A stretch of DNA of 64,000 bases from Paenibacillus sp. OVF10 (GTDB taxonomy: Bacteria; Bacillota; Bacilli; Paenibacillales; Paenibacillaceae), in assembly GCA_022836915.1 (NCBI GenBank), contig CP094668.1, positions 3,410,001 through 3,474,000 of the forward strand, read 5' to 3'. Below, one piece after another: positions 47,344 to 56,975 of this stretch. Numbering within the stretch: position 1 is the stretch's first letter; every line of letters starts with the position of its first letter. The notes under the pieces were generated by a model. That model was not told where the DNA came from. It worked only from the letters and a program-made list of their open reading frames with translations, and did not search any database. The position numbers and the translations under genes are program-made.

Positions 47344-48006
47344 ATGAAAATTACGCTTTTGCCTGATACATACTTTATTGAAAATCTAAGCGTATCTTCA
47401 TTACAGGATAGAATGTACTGCATATTTGATCTCGAAGGGACAGGCATTAATCCTGTGGTGGAGAGTGTGACTCAATTTGGTGCGATGCATTACCAGAGAG
47501 GTCAACAATGTAATACAACATTTTCTTCACTTGCACGTGCGAACAAACCTATACCAGAACCTGTGGCCAAGTTAACAGGCATTTCGAATGAGGATATGTT
47601 GGAAGCTCCTTCGTTTGTAGAAGCATTTCAGACCTTTCAGGAATTCATAGGGGATAACGTCCTGGTGACACAAGCCGGATATGAGTATGACCTGCCCATC
47701 TTGAAGCGGCATTGTGATGAGTATGGCCTCCCGATGTTGACCAACCCGGTGCTGGATACAAAAGCGATGTTTACCTATATTCATCCTGAGATTACCGAGG
47801 TCGTCTCAACGGATTTTCTGATTGGGTATTATGATCTGAATACAGATGGAATTCACAGGCACAATGCTTTGGCAGATTGTAGTGTGATCGCTGATATCTT
47901 TGAATGTATTCTTAGCGAATATGAGAAACTTCAATTGAATCATTTTACTGCCGATCCCAAGCAGATGATGAAACGTTTCGTTATACCAGAGATGTATCTG
48001 ACATGA
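47344..48006 (+). CDS. DEDDh-family 3'-5' exonuclease
   Basis: 220 residues. The exonuclease motifs are Exo I YCIFDLEGTG (Asp-Glu), Exo II in TQAGYEYDLPILKRH (Asp), and Exo III HRHNALADCSVIAD (His-Asp). This is the DnaQ-like/epsilon fold that trims DNA or RNA 3' ends. The first 24 residues are an unusual leader before Exo I; ATG 47413 at MYCIFDLE is an alternative start but has no ribosome site, whereas GGAGAGGAG lies ahead of 47344. Confidence 0.85.
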   Translation: MKITLLPDTYFIENLSVSSLQDRMYCIFDLEGTGINPVVESVTQFGAMHYQRGQQCNTTFSSLARANKPIPEPVAKLTGISNEDMLEAPSFVEAFQTFQEFIGDNVLVTQAGYEYDLPILKRHCDEYGLPMLTNPVLDTKAMFTYIHPEITEVVSTDFLIGYYDLNTDGIHRHNALADCSVIADIFECILSEYEKLQLNHFTADPKQMMKRFVIPEMYLT

Positions 48007-48028
48007 TAAGGAACTGGAGGAGAGATCA

Positions 48029-48376
48029 ATGAGCAGAACGGATGTGGAGAAGCTACTGTTGGATCTTAACGAGGGACGGATTCTGACCCAGCAGACATTC
48101 GAAGGACTGGATGTGGAAGTTTACCTGGACGAAAGGGATGCCTCTGTATTTGCTGACGAGTGGATGCAAGCTTTTGAACGATGGGCTCGAGTTACAGCGG
48201 TGGCTGAAGAAGAGGTGCTGCGCGCATGCAGGGAACAGGCTTTCAAACAAACTTTAGCTCTCACCGGCGAACCTGAGTTAGCGGGGTATGTAAGTGATGA
48301 TATCGGTTTAATTGGCGCTGCACTGTTACAGGATGTGGTACATGAACCATTTGTTAATGAACTGTTGGAAAGTTAA
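48029..48376 (+). CDS. Hypothetical protein
   Basis: 115 acidic residues, helical, cytoplasmic. DVEKLLLDLNEGRILTQQTF and AFERWARVTAVAEEEVLRAC are the main features; no known motif. GGAGGAG lies six bases before ATG 48029, and the gene starts 22 bases after the exonuclease stop, so it is likely the last gene of that operon. A small hairpin, CCCCTGC GATAA GCGGGG, follows at about 48391. Confidence 0.7.
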   Translation: MSRTDVEKLLLDLNEGRILTQQTFEGLDVEVYLDERDASVFADEWMQAFERWARVTAVAEEEVLRACREQAFKQTLALTGEPELAGYVSDDIGLIGAALLQDVVHEPFVNELLES

Positions 48377-48511
48377 CGTCAAGGCAGGTTGCCCCTGCGA
48401 TAAGCGGGGAGGACCAACAGGGCTGTTTTCGTTTGTATAAAAAAACAGCATCAAATGTACATTGTGGGTCGGCTGAGGCATAAGGTACAATTCACCTAAG
48501 CAATCGATGAG

Positions 48512-48528
48512 AATGATAATCATTATAT
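48512..48528. promoter_or_regulatory. Fur box before the second binding-lipoprotein gene
   Basis: TGATAATCATTATAT (48514-48528) matches the 7-1-7 Fur box except at the last two positions. It is 53 bases upstream of the lipoprotein start. Confidence 0.85.
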
Positions 48529-48580
48529 GTGAAACATTCTCACGGTTACATCAACAGATCACATAGGGGTGAAGGGTAAC

Positions 48581-49585
48581 ATGGTAGGTTTAGTTAAAGG
48601 TTTCAAAGGGTGGACAATTACATTACTGCTCATGGGTCTGGTTATTTCAGGATGTAGTACAAATACCGCTACGAATGCGGAACAGACTCCTGCAACTGAA
48701 ACTGAAAGTGCAGCTTCTGGAGAAAATACTTCTGGAAACGAGACAGAGCCTGCGACACGAGTTGTACAGGATGAATTTGGAGATGTGACGATTCCGGTTC
48801 AGCCACAGCGGATTGCTGGAATATATGTGGAAGATTATCTGAAGGCGCTCGATATTACACCTGTAGTGCAGTGGTATAATCCGATGTGGGGCGTGCAGGA
48901 TTATTTAGAACTGGATGTTCCGAAATTTGATACTACAGGGAGTATTGAGGCTTTATTGGAATATAATCCGGATCTTATTATTGTAGATGGTGGAGCGGAT
49001 GCGGAGAAATATGAGATGTATTCCAAGGTGGCACCGACGTATCGTCTGCCTGAGAGCGTACTGCAGGATTCGAATCAAGTTTTGAAAACCATTGCCGATG
49101 TTGTAGGGAAACCGGAAAAGGGTGAAGAAGTTGCTGCGGCATTTGAGGCCAAGATTGCAGATGCTAAGGCGAAGTTGCAGGAAGCGGTTGGAGACGAGAC
49201 TGTCGCAGTTGTCCGGCTGAATGTTAACGATGACACACTGGCGTTGTTCGGTGTGAAGAATCGATTTACCGGATTTATTTATTCCGAGCTTGGTCTAACA
49301 CCACATCCTCTGGTTAGCAAGATGGAAGAATATCAGGAAATTCTGTCTGAGGAGGCCGTGCCGCAACTTGATGCAGATCATCTTATTATTTTCCCTTCCA
49401 ATGGAGAATGGTCTTCTCCTGAGAACAAGGAAGCCTTGAAGGTACTTGACAGCAAATTGTGGAAATCTCTTCCGGCCGTTAAGAACAATCAGGTGTACAT
49501 CATGGAAAGATCACATTGGCAATCAGGTGCGATTACAGCGAATTCCATGAAAATAGATGATATTTTGGAAAAAATGACTCCATAA
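48581..49585 (+). CDS. Iron-siderophore-binding lipoprotein
   Basis: 334 residues. Signal peptide and lipobox LVISGC near residue 25, a Thr/Glu-rich tether, then the class III binding fold: VVQDEFGDVTIPVQPQRIAG, IEALLEYNPDLIIVDGG and LPAVKNNQVYIMERSHW. It should bind a ferric chelate on the cell surface. Fur box 53 bases upstream. ATG 48581 is preferred to GTG 48569. No permease genes adjoin it; an AraC regulator with its own binding-protein domain follows after a terminator, as in the FeuA/Btr pair. Confidence 0.9.
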   Translation: MVGLVKGFKGWTITLLLMGLVISGCSTNTATNAEQTPATETESAASGENTSGNETEPATRVVQDEFGDVTIPVQPQRIAGIYVEDYLKALDITPVVQWYNPMWGVQDYLELDVPKFDTTGSIEALLEYNPDLIIVDGGADAEKYEMYSKVAPTYRLPESVLQDSNQVLKTIADVVGKPEKGEEVAAAFEAKIADAKAKLQEAVGDETVAVVRLNVNDDTLALFGVKNRFTGFIYSELGLTPHPLVSKMEEYQEILSEEAVPQLDADHLIIFPSNGEWSSPENKEALKVLDSKLWKSLPAVKNNQVYIMERSHWQSGAITANSMKIDDILEKMTP

Positions 49586-49600
49586 TTGAATCGATTACTT

Positions 49601-49643
49601 AAAGAAAGTTCTTCAGCCAGGGTTGAAGAGCTTTCTTTTTTCG
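49601..49643 (+). terminator. Terminator between lipoprotein and AraC genes
   Basis: AAAGAAAGTTCTTCA pairs with TTGAAGAGCTTTCTTT around a short loop and runs into T residues. Confidence 0.9.
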
Positions 49644-49660
49644 TATACACTATTTTTAAA

Positions 49661-49675
49661 TGATAATAATTCTCA
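49661..49675. promoter_or_regulatory. Fur box before the Btr-like regulator gene
   Basis: TGATAATAATTCTCA is a 7-1-7 Fur box with one mismatch, 17 bases upstream of ATG 49692. Confidence 0.75.
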
Positions 49676-49691
49676 GTTAAGGACGATGAAC

Positions 49692-51356
49692 ATGTGCCAC
49701 ACCATAATACAACTGATCCCCAAGCCCTGGCTATGCTCACTTCAGCATATGGAATACGTAGATCACCATCAATCTCATATCGATAAACGTTTGTTATACA
49801 GAATGTCGACTTCACACTCCATATTTGTTGTAACGTCTGGGAAAGGTTCAATAGTTTGCTCAGATCGGGAATCTCATCTGGAAAAAGGAATGATTATGTT
49901 TGTTCCGGCTGGAACATCCGTTAAAATAGTAGGTTCGCCTTGGACAGAAAGTGAATTGCAGTACTATAAGCTTGATCTGATGGTGGCTGAGTTAAGCGAA
50001 GAGACTTCGAACGCTTTGTCTAGAAGAAACACGGAGGAGCAGCAGGAAATTTCCCAAAGTCCAGATTCTCCGACATTATTACCGCTTATGCAACTCAGCT
50101 ACAGTCCGTGGAGTTCCTGTCTGGAAGCCTTGGAACAAATACTGCGTCAACAGATCACTGACGATTGGCTGGAGCAATGGGAGGTAGAGCTTCGTTTCCA
50201 GGAGTGGTTCCGTGCCTTGCTTCGCCAGAGTGTCCCCGAAACAGAAGTACCCGATGACCGTGCCCGTCTTCAAAGTTCAATTCGTTATATTGGCGATCAC
50301 TATGATCAGACCATAACCGTGGATGAGCTCGCAGCAGATATTGGTCTAACAAGAGCCAGCTACACTCGGCAATTCAAAAAAATTACGGGTAAGCTCCCGC
50401 TTGAATATGTAAATGCGGTTCGGCTGGAGCGCTCGAAGCAACTATTGCAGCTCACGGATGATCGCATCCATGAAATTGCACAGAATGTGGGATTTAGCAG
50501 CGAGTATTATTTTGGTCGCCGTTTCAAGCAATATGCTGGTATTTCACCTGGGTTATACCGCCGTCATCACCGTCAAGAGGTTCGTGTCTTTGCTCCGTAT
50601 CTAGAAGACTTTGTGTTGGCTCTTGGCGTAAAACCCGTATTGCAATGTTCGCATCATTCCTGGGGAAAACAGCAATATTTGGGGTTGGATGACGTACCTG
50701 AATTTGATGTGAGCCAGCAAGATGCGCAGTTTAATCTGGATAATGTACCTGATTTTATCATGTTGAACAAGGGACATGATCGATGGAATCTGGACCGTTT
50801 TGAGCAGGTAGCACCTACATTTTACGTAGATCATCTGGGAGAGGACTGGCGCTCCATTTTAAGATCGACAGCCGATGTTTTAGGGAAGGTGAATCGGGTT
50901 CAAGATGTAATTGGTGCGTATGAGGACAAGGCAATGGAAGCTAAGAGTCGGTTAGCACGTTATATGCGTGGTCAGACGGTAGCTTTTTTGCGTATATCCG
51001 CGTCGGATATTACTCTCTATGGGGATCAGTTGGGCTACGTTGGACCTGTAATTTATCAGGATCTTGGACTGACTCCGCACTCCCGTGTACAGCAATGGAC
51101 AAGACACGAGCGGAGGATTTTCATTGGATTGGACCAGTTAAGTCAGCTTCATGCGGATCATTTGTTGATTACATTTGACACTGGAAATTCTGCTAAACCT
51201 GGAGATGAGCGCGAATTGCTCAACAGCGACGAATGGAAATGTCTGTCTGCGGTGAAGAGTGGCAATGTGTACGAAGTGGATTTCATGAGTTGGATGAACT
51301 ATGGTGTGATCTCTCATGGGAAGAAAATTGAGGATGTATTGCGGTTCATGGCTTGA
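49692..51356 (+). CDS. AraC regulator fused to a siderophore-binding domain (Btr/YbbB-like)
   Basis: 554 residues in three parts: an N-terminal cupin-like region (to about 100), an AraC double HTH at about 200-300 (ITVDELAADIGLTRASYTRQ; IHEIAQNVGFSSEYYFGRRF), and a C-terminal periplasmic-binding-type domain (about 305-554, PYLEDFVLALGVKPVLQCS; LSAVKSGNVYEVDFMSW). It has no signal peptide, so it works in the cytoplasm and senses the imported siderophore, as B. subtilis Btr does with bacillibactin. ATG 49692 is eight bases after AAGGA. It probably activates the lipoprotein gene upstream. Confidence 0.9.
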   Translation: MCHTIIQLIPKPWLCSLQHMEYVDHHQSHIDKRLLYRMSTSHSIFVVTSGKGSIVCSDRESHLEKGMIMFVPAGTSVKIVGSPWTESELQYYKLDLMVAELSEETSNALSRRNTEEQQEISQSPDSPTLLPLMQLSYSPWSSCLEALEQILRQQITDDWLEQWEVELRFQEWFRALLRQSVPETEVPDDRARLQSSIRYIGDHYDQTITVDELAADIGLTRASYTRQFKKITGKLPLEYVNAVRLERSKQLLQLTDDRIHEIAQNVGFSSEYYFGRRFKQYAGISPGLYRRHHRQEVRVFAPYLEDFVLALGVKPVLQCSHHSWGKQQYLGLDDVPEFDVSQQDAQFNLDNVPDFIMLNKGHDRWNLDRFEQVAPTFYVDHLGEDWRSILRSTADVLGKVNRVQDVIGAYEDKAMEAKSRLARYMRGQTVAFLRISASDITLYGDQLGYVGPVIYQDLGLTPHSRVQQWTRHERRIFIGLDQLSQLHADHLLITFDTGNSAKPGDERELLNSDEWKCLSAVKSGNVYEVDFMSWMNYGVISHGKKIEDVLRFMA

Positions 51357-51490
51357 GGGATGGGAGCTAAAACTACAAACAAGCTGGTTCAATAATTAAA
51401 TTAAACTCGAAGCAAAATCAAAAAAATGTTCCACTAATCTGATTTATTGTATGATATAGGAAAAATAGAGATTCAAGAAAGGAACTTCCT

Positions 51491-51808
51491 ATGCGGAAAA
51501 AAATCTGGGCCTCAATTTTAGTAGTAGCTGTTATTGGGATGATTCCTGTTACAGCAATATCGACGACTGCGGTCGCCGAATCGCATGAAATTTTGGGTGA
51601 AGATCTTCCTGAAAGCTTAAGATATGATTCTAACCATCCAGATGTAATTTATGTGAAGGATTGTGGGATCTTCGAAAAAGTTGATTCGAGTTTAGTAGAT
51701 TACGGCGAAGAAGAAGTTGTGTTCGATGATATACAAAAGGTAACAGATAAAACAAATGTAATTGTTGCTTATGATGCAACTTACGTCAAAAAAGGTGAAT
51801 GGGAATAG
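51491..51808 (+). CDS. Small secreted hypothetical protein
   Basis: 105 residues with a signal peptide of about 28 (IWASILVVAVIGMIPVTAIS, cleavage near AVAES). The mature part is acidic with one Cys (YVKDCGIFEKVDSS) and no known domain. AGAAAGGAAC precedes ATG 51491. The local base composition is more AT-rich than its neighbours, and it is followed within 25 bases by a terminator and then by a gene remnant, which suggests an acquired or decaying patch. Confidence 0.65.
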   Translation: MRKKIWASILVVAVIGMIPVTAISTTAVAESHEILGEDLPESLRYDSNHPDVIYVKDCGIFEKVDSSLVDYGEEEVVFDDIQKVTDKTNVIVAYDATYVKKGEWE

Positions 51809-51832
51809 CAAATTCATCACTTTACAATTTAG

Positions 51833-51872
51833 GAGCGCAAGAAGATGTTTTTTCTTCTTGGGCTCTTTTTAT
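51833..51872 (+). terminator. Terminator after the small secreted protein gene
   Basis: GAGCGCAAGAAGA pairs with TCTTCTTGGGCTC, with one G-G mismatch, followed by five T residues. Confidence 0.88.
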
Positions 51873-51873
51873 A

Positions 51874-52080
51874 TCCAACAAAAAAATAAAATTTCAAGAA
51901 TTCGACCTAAGCATGAAAGAAGTAAATGATTTCATCGACTGGTATGAAGCCAAGCAAGCTGGAAGCGGAAAAGCTTCGTATGCGATCGATAAACACGACA
52001 ATAACAAAGGACCTTTTAAGAGTCGGAAGGATTATATCCTGTTTGATCGGGTGCTGACGTTTGAGGTAAGTGAATATTAA
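51874..52080 (+). pseudogene. C-terminal remnant of an unidentified protein
   Basis: An open frame ends at the TAA 52078-52080 and encodes IKFQEFDLSMKEVNDFIDWY, then a Gly/Lys-rich turn and FKSRKDYILFDRVLTFEVSE. The frame has no start codon with a ribosome site of its own; it extends back only through the terminator at 51833. I read it as the 3' end of a lost gene whose front was replaced or deleted. The pattern seems familiar from C-terminal ends of large secreted or Rhs-like proteins, but I cannot name it with confidence. Confidence 0.45.
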
Positions 52081-52087
52081 AAAATGT

Positions 52088-52124
52088 GAAGTTCCTTCAG
52101 CTTAGGCTAAAGGGGCTTCTTTTT
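52088..52124 (+). terminator. Terminator after the remnant
   Basis: GAAGTTCC...GGGGCTTC with an inner AGCTTAGGCT stretch, followed by five T residues. Confidence 0.75.
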
Positions 52125-52332
52125 GCTTCACAGTGATGTGCAACTACCCGAAAGGCTTGTTTCATCTTATTTTAGTGTAGCGTTTACAAAAAAACTGGAT
52201 AACGAGCACAAAATGCAAAAGCGGATGTCCTTGACTGAACGATTGTGACATACCATTAGAATGAAGGCTGATCTGTAACGCAGAGTTTGAAGTCTTCAAG
52301 CATAGCCATGAATGGCGGATGGGAGAGCTGTA

Positions 52333-54723
52333 ATGACAAAACGGGTAATTCTGTTGGAAGAAGGTACGGCAGAGATGAAAGGGCTAATGGGCAGTAAAGG
52401 GGCTGATCTTGCAGAACTTATCCATGCAGGGTGGTCTGTCCCAGCCGGATTTGTGGTCACAACGGAATGCTGTCGCGAGTTCTGTACCCGTCTTGGACAT
52501 CTTTCCGGTGAAGGAGAGGAAGAGATTATTAACGCGATCCGGCATCTGGAACAGCAAACCGGGAAGTTCTTCGGACATTCGGAGAACCCGCTACTACTCG
52601 CGGTATGTACGGACCAAGATCGAGCATCAGCAACTGCGACACGATCACTGCTCAATGTTGGTCTGAATGATGTTACTGTGGAAGGACTCGCACGTCAAAC
52701 CGGTGATCGGTTGTATGCACTCCAATGTTATCTAGATTATTTAAAGGAATATGGACAATTGGTGTATGCAATTCCGTCTGAATTTTTCACAGAAATATCG
52801 AGTCATGTCAAGGGTCGGGATGAAACGGAACTTGAATTAACCATTACACAATTTAAATATTTAATCGAAGGGGAGGGGCGGAACCCTTTTCCTCAAGATG
52901 TTCAAATTCAATTCAAAGAAGCAGTACGTGCGGTATATCATTCACAGCGTAGTAAAGCATCCAGATCTCAGGACGAGATCATGCGTAAATCATATTACAT
53001 CTCTTCGGAGCAAAGCGCTCCTGTTCTTATACAGACGATGATGCATGGAAAATGTGGAGAATCAAGCGGTACCGGAACAATGTATACGCGCAGTCCACTT
53101 ACAGGAGAAAGGGGAATCAATGGACAATACGTCCCAACTGGGAACGCGAGCCAAACAGATCATGGTCTGGGGCGTTTACGGAATGACGAACCTGAGCTGT
53201 ACACAAGTTTGCAGGAGATTGGAGACCAGTTGGAGACGCGTAATGGAGAAGTGCAGGAAATCACGTTTGTGATTGAAGCCGGCGCGATGTATGTTGTGCA
53301 GACCCAGCCCGCACGATTATCCTCCACAGCCACACTGAGGAGTACCGTGGATTTTGTCCATGAAGGATTCATCACCAAGGAGGATGCACTTCTTCGCATC
53401 CAACCTGCGCATATAACGGAAGTGCAGAAGCTTTACACAAATCCTAGTTCTATCAACGAAGCGAGCACTGGAAATTTTCCAGTAACTAATGATGAATGTC
53501 CAGCTTATAACAACTCAGATTCACTTTTATCAGCAGATCTGCAACTACTGCTCGATTGGGCTGATGAAGTGAAAGAGCTGAAGGTAATGGCCAATGCTGA
53601 TCGACCACAAGATGCCATAACAGCACGGATACTGGGGGCTGAGGGAATAGGTCTGTGCAGGACGGAGAACATGCTGTTATCACCTGCGCGGTTACCATTT
53701 GTACAAAAAATGATCTTGGCAGACAGTGAATCCGAACGCAGGCGTGGTTTGGAGCGTCTGTTGCCGATGCAGCAGTCTGATTTTGAACAGATATTCGAAG
53801 CGATGGATGGATACCCGGTAACGATACGTTTGCTCGATTCGCCGTTGCATGAACTGTTACCGGATCTGGGAGTGTTGGAGAAACGACGTGAGTGGTTACA
53901 AGCAGAGGAGTGGCAGGAGCAAAAAGACCATCAGATTGAACTGGAGGAACTGGAGCGTGTAATTCGCAGAGTCAGTGAATTGCATGAACATCATCCGACA
54001 TTGGGGCAACAGGCTTGTCGGCTGAGTACGGTGTTCCCGGAGATCGTTGATATGCAGCTTGAAGCGATTTTCCGCGCAGCGGTGAAAGGCATCCGGCAAG
54101 GCTGGTGGGTACGTCCCGAGATTATGATCCCGCAGATCGGTCATGTGCATGAACTTCAGGTGATGAGAGATCTGGTGGATCATGTGGCTGACCAAGTGCT
54201 TGGTGACGAGAAGCGGCATTGTCTCTATAGAGTGGGGGCGATGATCGAAGCTCCGAGAGCGGCGCTGACGGCGACTCACATTGCTCGCCAGGCTGACTTT
54301 TTCTCGTTTGGCACGGATGAGCTGACAGAGATGACATTTGGATATAGTCGCCATGAATCCGAGAAGCGATTCATTCAACTGGATACGGACTCTCGTACGG
54401 CAATGAATAATCCATTTCATGTGCTGGACATTGAGGGAGTCGGACAACTGATTGAGATGGCGGTAGTCCAAGGTCGAATTCGAAAACCTCATCTGAAGAC
54501 AGGGATCTGCGGAGAAAATGTTGTGGATCTAGAGTCCATAACCTTCTGTCACCGCATTGGTATGGATTACGTAAGTTGTTTGCCTGAACAGATCGCATAT
54601 GCACGAATTGCTGCTGCACAAGCAGCCATTAAGGCACAGAGAGAGGAGCAGACACGCAGAAAACGGATATATCTACAATTGCGTAACGCTCACCCTGTCC
54701 TACACGGAACTTCCATGGAATAG
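52333..54723 (+). CDS. Pyruvate phosphate dikinase homologue lacking the phosphohistidine domain
   Basis: 796 residues. The N-terminal ATP-grasp part resembles PPDK (MGSKGADLAELIHAGWSVPA; GTGTMYTRSPLTGERG; IEAGAMYVVQTQPA). The C-terminal PEP/pyruvate barrel is present (ARILGAEGIGLCRTENMLL; KTGICGENVVDLESITFCHR, with the catalytic Cys). Between them, where PPDK has about 100 residues with the GGMTSHAAVVAR phosphohistidine site, there are only about 45 unrelated residues. It therefore cannot shuttle phosphate by the standard mechanism. A single uninterrupted frame shows this is not one of the local frameshifts. GGGAGAG precedes ATG 52333. Confidence 0.88.
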   Translation: MTKRVILLEEGTAEMKGLMGSKGADLAELIHAGWSVPAGFVVTTECCREFCTRLGHLSGEGEEEIINAIRHLEQQTGKFFGHSENPLLLAVCTDQDRASATATRSLLNVGLNDVTVEGLARQTGDRLYALQCYLDYLKEYGQLVYAIPSEFFTEISSHVKGRDETELELTITQFKYLIEGEGRNPFPQDVQIQFKEAVRAVYHSQRSKASRSQDEIMRKSYYISSEQSAPVLIQTMMHGKCGESSGTGTMYTRSPLTGERGINGQYVPTGNASQTDHGLGRLRNDEPELYTSLQEIGDQLETRNGEVQEITFVIEAGAMYVVQTQPARLSSTATLRSTVDFVHEGFITKEDALLRIQPAHITEVQKLYTNPSSINEASTGNFPVTNDECPAYNNSDSLLSADLQLLLDWADEVKELKVMANADRPQDAITARILGAEGIGLCRTENMLLSPARLPFVQKMILADSESERRRGLERLLPMQQSDFEQIFEAMDGYPVTIRLLDSPLHELLPDLGVLEKRREWLQAEEWQEQKDHQIELEELERVIRRVSELHEHHPTLGQQACRLSTVFPEIVDMQLEAIFRAAVKGIRQGWWVRPEIMIPQIGHVHELQVMRDLVDHVADQVLGDEKRHCLYRVGAMIEAPRAALTATHIARQADFFSFGTDELTEMTFGYSRHESEKRFIQLDTDSRTAMNNPFHVLDIEGVGQLIEMAVVQGRIRKPHLKTGICGENVVDLESITFCHRIGMDYVSCLPEQIAYARIAAAQAAIKAQREEQTRRKRIYLQLRNAHPVLHGTSME

Positions 54724-54801
54724 CAACCGGAAAACTGTTATACTGAAATATGCGTTTTGTAAAATGAACGTAAAATTTCAGGGTAAGGGTTGAAAGCGAC
54801 C

Positions 54802-56739
54802 ATGTATAATTCCAAAAATGAACGAACTTCATCACGGACCTTATTCGCCGTGTTATTCATTCTTATGCTGCTGAAGCTGTCACTGCTGCGGTATTTCTTT
54901 TTCCAGGGTCTGTCCGGCATCGGTCTGTTAACTGACGCATTAGGCGCACTAACTGTGGTATGCCTGCTGGATCTGATCGTGCCCAAAGGCTGGAAGCGAG
55001 CAGTATACGGAGGATTCAATGTTCTGTTTTCTCTGGTGCTGTTCGCGGCTACGCTGTATAACGTTCATTTCAGTTCGGTACCCACCTATACCGCGCTAAG
55101 TGAGTTGGGGCAAGTTGCCCAAGTACGGGGAAGTATCGGACCACTGGTACGACCGGAGCACTTTCTGTTTTTTGCAGACATCGTACTGGCATTGCCAATA
55201 TGGTTGATTATGCGTAGACGTGCTGGCGGGCGTAACCATAGCAGTTACCGCGATAGCGGTTTGACGTTTGGTAGAATTCGCAAACGTTACTGGGGCAAGC
55301 TCGGCGTTGCGCTTACCGCTGCGTTCTGCATCGTGCTGTCTGGCAGTTTTATTGTCAAAGGTGAAACGATTGATAACGAACTGGTTCGGGCGGAGAATCT
55401 CGGTTTCCTGAACTATCAGGTATCGTCTGCCATTCTGACGAGCAAAGAGAATGAGGCCATTGCGAATGGTAACATTAACGAAACAATTGCTAAGATCAAT
55501 GCGCTGGTTAGCAAATATCCGTATCAGGATAAACCAAGTAACGGCTCAGCCGTGAAAGCCAAATATTTTGGTCAGGCCAAAGGCAGCAATCTGATTGTAC
55601 TGCAACTGGAGTCCTTTCAGAATTTCCCGATTAATGCTTCATTAGACGGTCAGGAGTTAACACCGGTACTGAATGATCTGGCCAAAGAAAGCTATTATTT
55701 CTCTCATTTTTTCCAACAGATCGGACAGGGAAACACATCAGACGCGGAGTTCATGTCGAACACGTCTATCTATCCAACCGGAGTTGTTCCCATGTCAGCA
55801 GGGTATAGTGACCGCGAACTGCCGAGTCTTCCCAAGTTATTGGGGAAAGAAGGATATGAGTCCGAGACGTACCACGTCAATGACGTTACCTTCTGGAACC
55901 GGAACAAGATGTATCCGGCACTCGGATTCACTCGTTACTTCGACAAGCCCAGCTTCGAGAATGACAGATTCAATGACTTTGGACCATCGGATGAAGAGTT
56001 GTACCGTGTAGGTGTGGAAAAAATGACTGCGCATCAGGCTGCGAATCAGCCGTTCTATGCTCAGTTCATTACGGCATCGAGCCACTCGCCGTTTACGGTT
56101 CCCGCTGATCGTGCACGAATTACGATTCCTGCGACCATCACGAACAAATTGCTTCACGATTATCTGCAAGCAATCAACTATACGGACTATGCCATCGGTC
56201 AACTCATTAATGAGTTGAAGGCGAACGGATTATGGGATAATACTACTTTAGTGCTCTACGGAGACCACTTTGGTCTGCCTGCTGACGAAGAGATTACACA
56301 GCAGATTCAGGCCAATCTGGGCGTCCCGTATGACGGTAAAGTAAGTCGATTTAACATCCCGTTCATGATTCACACGCCGAAACAGACCAAAGGGCAATTG
56401 ATTGAGCAGCCAGGCGGTCAGTTGGATATGTTGCCAACGATTATGAATCTGATGGGAGTTTCGCTCCAGGATGAGAAATTCACTGCCTTCGGACATGATC
56501 TGCTCAACATGGACCATAATGCCTTCGGTATCCGGTATTACTTGCCAACGGGTTCATTTGTCAACAATGACATCATGTTTATCCCGGGTGCGGGCTTTGA
56601 CGATGGAACAGCCTATTCGCTGAAGACTTATGAACCGGTAACGGATTTGGAACCCTATCGTGCCGACTATGAACATGTGCTCAGCCTGATGAAACTGTCT
56701 GACGAGTATGTGAAATTGTTACCGAAACGTGCGCCATAA
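54802..56739 (+). CDS. LTA synthase family sulfatase-fold protein
   Basis: 645 residues. About five N-terminal membrane helices (to residue 190) are followed by an extracellular alkaline-phosphatase-superfamily domain: NLIVLQLESFQNFPINASLD binds metal, QGNTSDAEFMSN carries the nucleophilic Thr, HVNDVTFWNRNKMYPALGF and LVLYGDHFGLP complete the site. It transfers glycerol-phosphate from phosphatidylglycerol to lipoteichoic acid or a primer. ATG 54802 is chosen over TTG 54790. A strong terminator follows. Confidence 0.92.
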   Translation: MYNSKNERTSSRTLFAVLFILMLLKLSLLRYFFFQGLSGIGLLTDALGALTVVCLLDLIVPKGWKRAVYGGFNVLFSLVLFAATLYNVHFSSVPTYTALSELGQVAQVRGSIGPLVRPEHFLFFADIVLALPIWLIMRRRAGGRNHSSYRDSGLTFGRIRKRYWGKLGVALTAAFCIVLSGSFIVKGETIDNELVRAENLGFLNYQVSSAILTSKENEAIANGNINETIAKINALVSKYPYQDKPSNGSAVKAKYFGQAKGSNLIVLQLESFQNFPINASLDGQELTPVLNDLAKESYYFSHFFQQIGQGNTSDAEFMSNTSIYPTGVVPMSAGYSDRELPSLPKLLGKEGYESETYHVNDVTFWNRNKMYPALGFTRYFDKPSFENDRFNDFGPSDEELYRVGVEKMTAHQAANQPFYAQFITASSHSPFTVPADRARITIPATITNKLLHDYLQAINYTDYAIGQLINELKANGLWDNTTLVLYGDHFGLPADEEITQQIQANLGVPYDGKVSRFNIPFMIHTPKQTKGQLIEQPGGQLDMLPTIMNLMGVSLQDEKFTAFGHDLLNMDHNAFGIRYYLPTGSFVNNDIMFIPGAGFDDGTAYSLKTYEPVTDLEPYRADYEHVLSLMKLSDEYVKLLPKRAP

Positions 56740-56766
56740 ATCAATTTTTCTGCAATAGGTCAGATC

Positions 56767-56804
56767 AAAAACGTCACCAGTTCAAAAGCTGGTGGCGTTT
56801 TTTT
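56767..56804 (+). terminator. Terminator of the LTA synthase gene
   Basis: AAAAACGTCACCAG pairs with CTGGTGGCGTTTTT around TTCAAAAG, then T residues. Confidence 0.92.
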
Positions 56805-56975
56805 GCATGTTTCTTGCACAAGTGTTGTAATAAAGAGGATAACTAAATTTTGAAACTGTAATAATTAATGTTACAATGGGATGAGCAAGAATGAAGTGAG
56901 CAAAAGCGCGTAATATTCGCAGAACTCATATTCACAGTACTTAGTGAACCTAACAGACGAGAGGATTGAATATAT

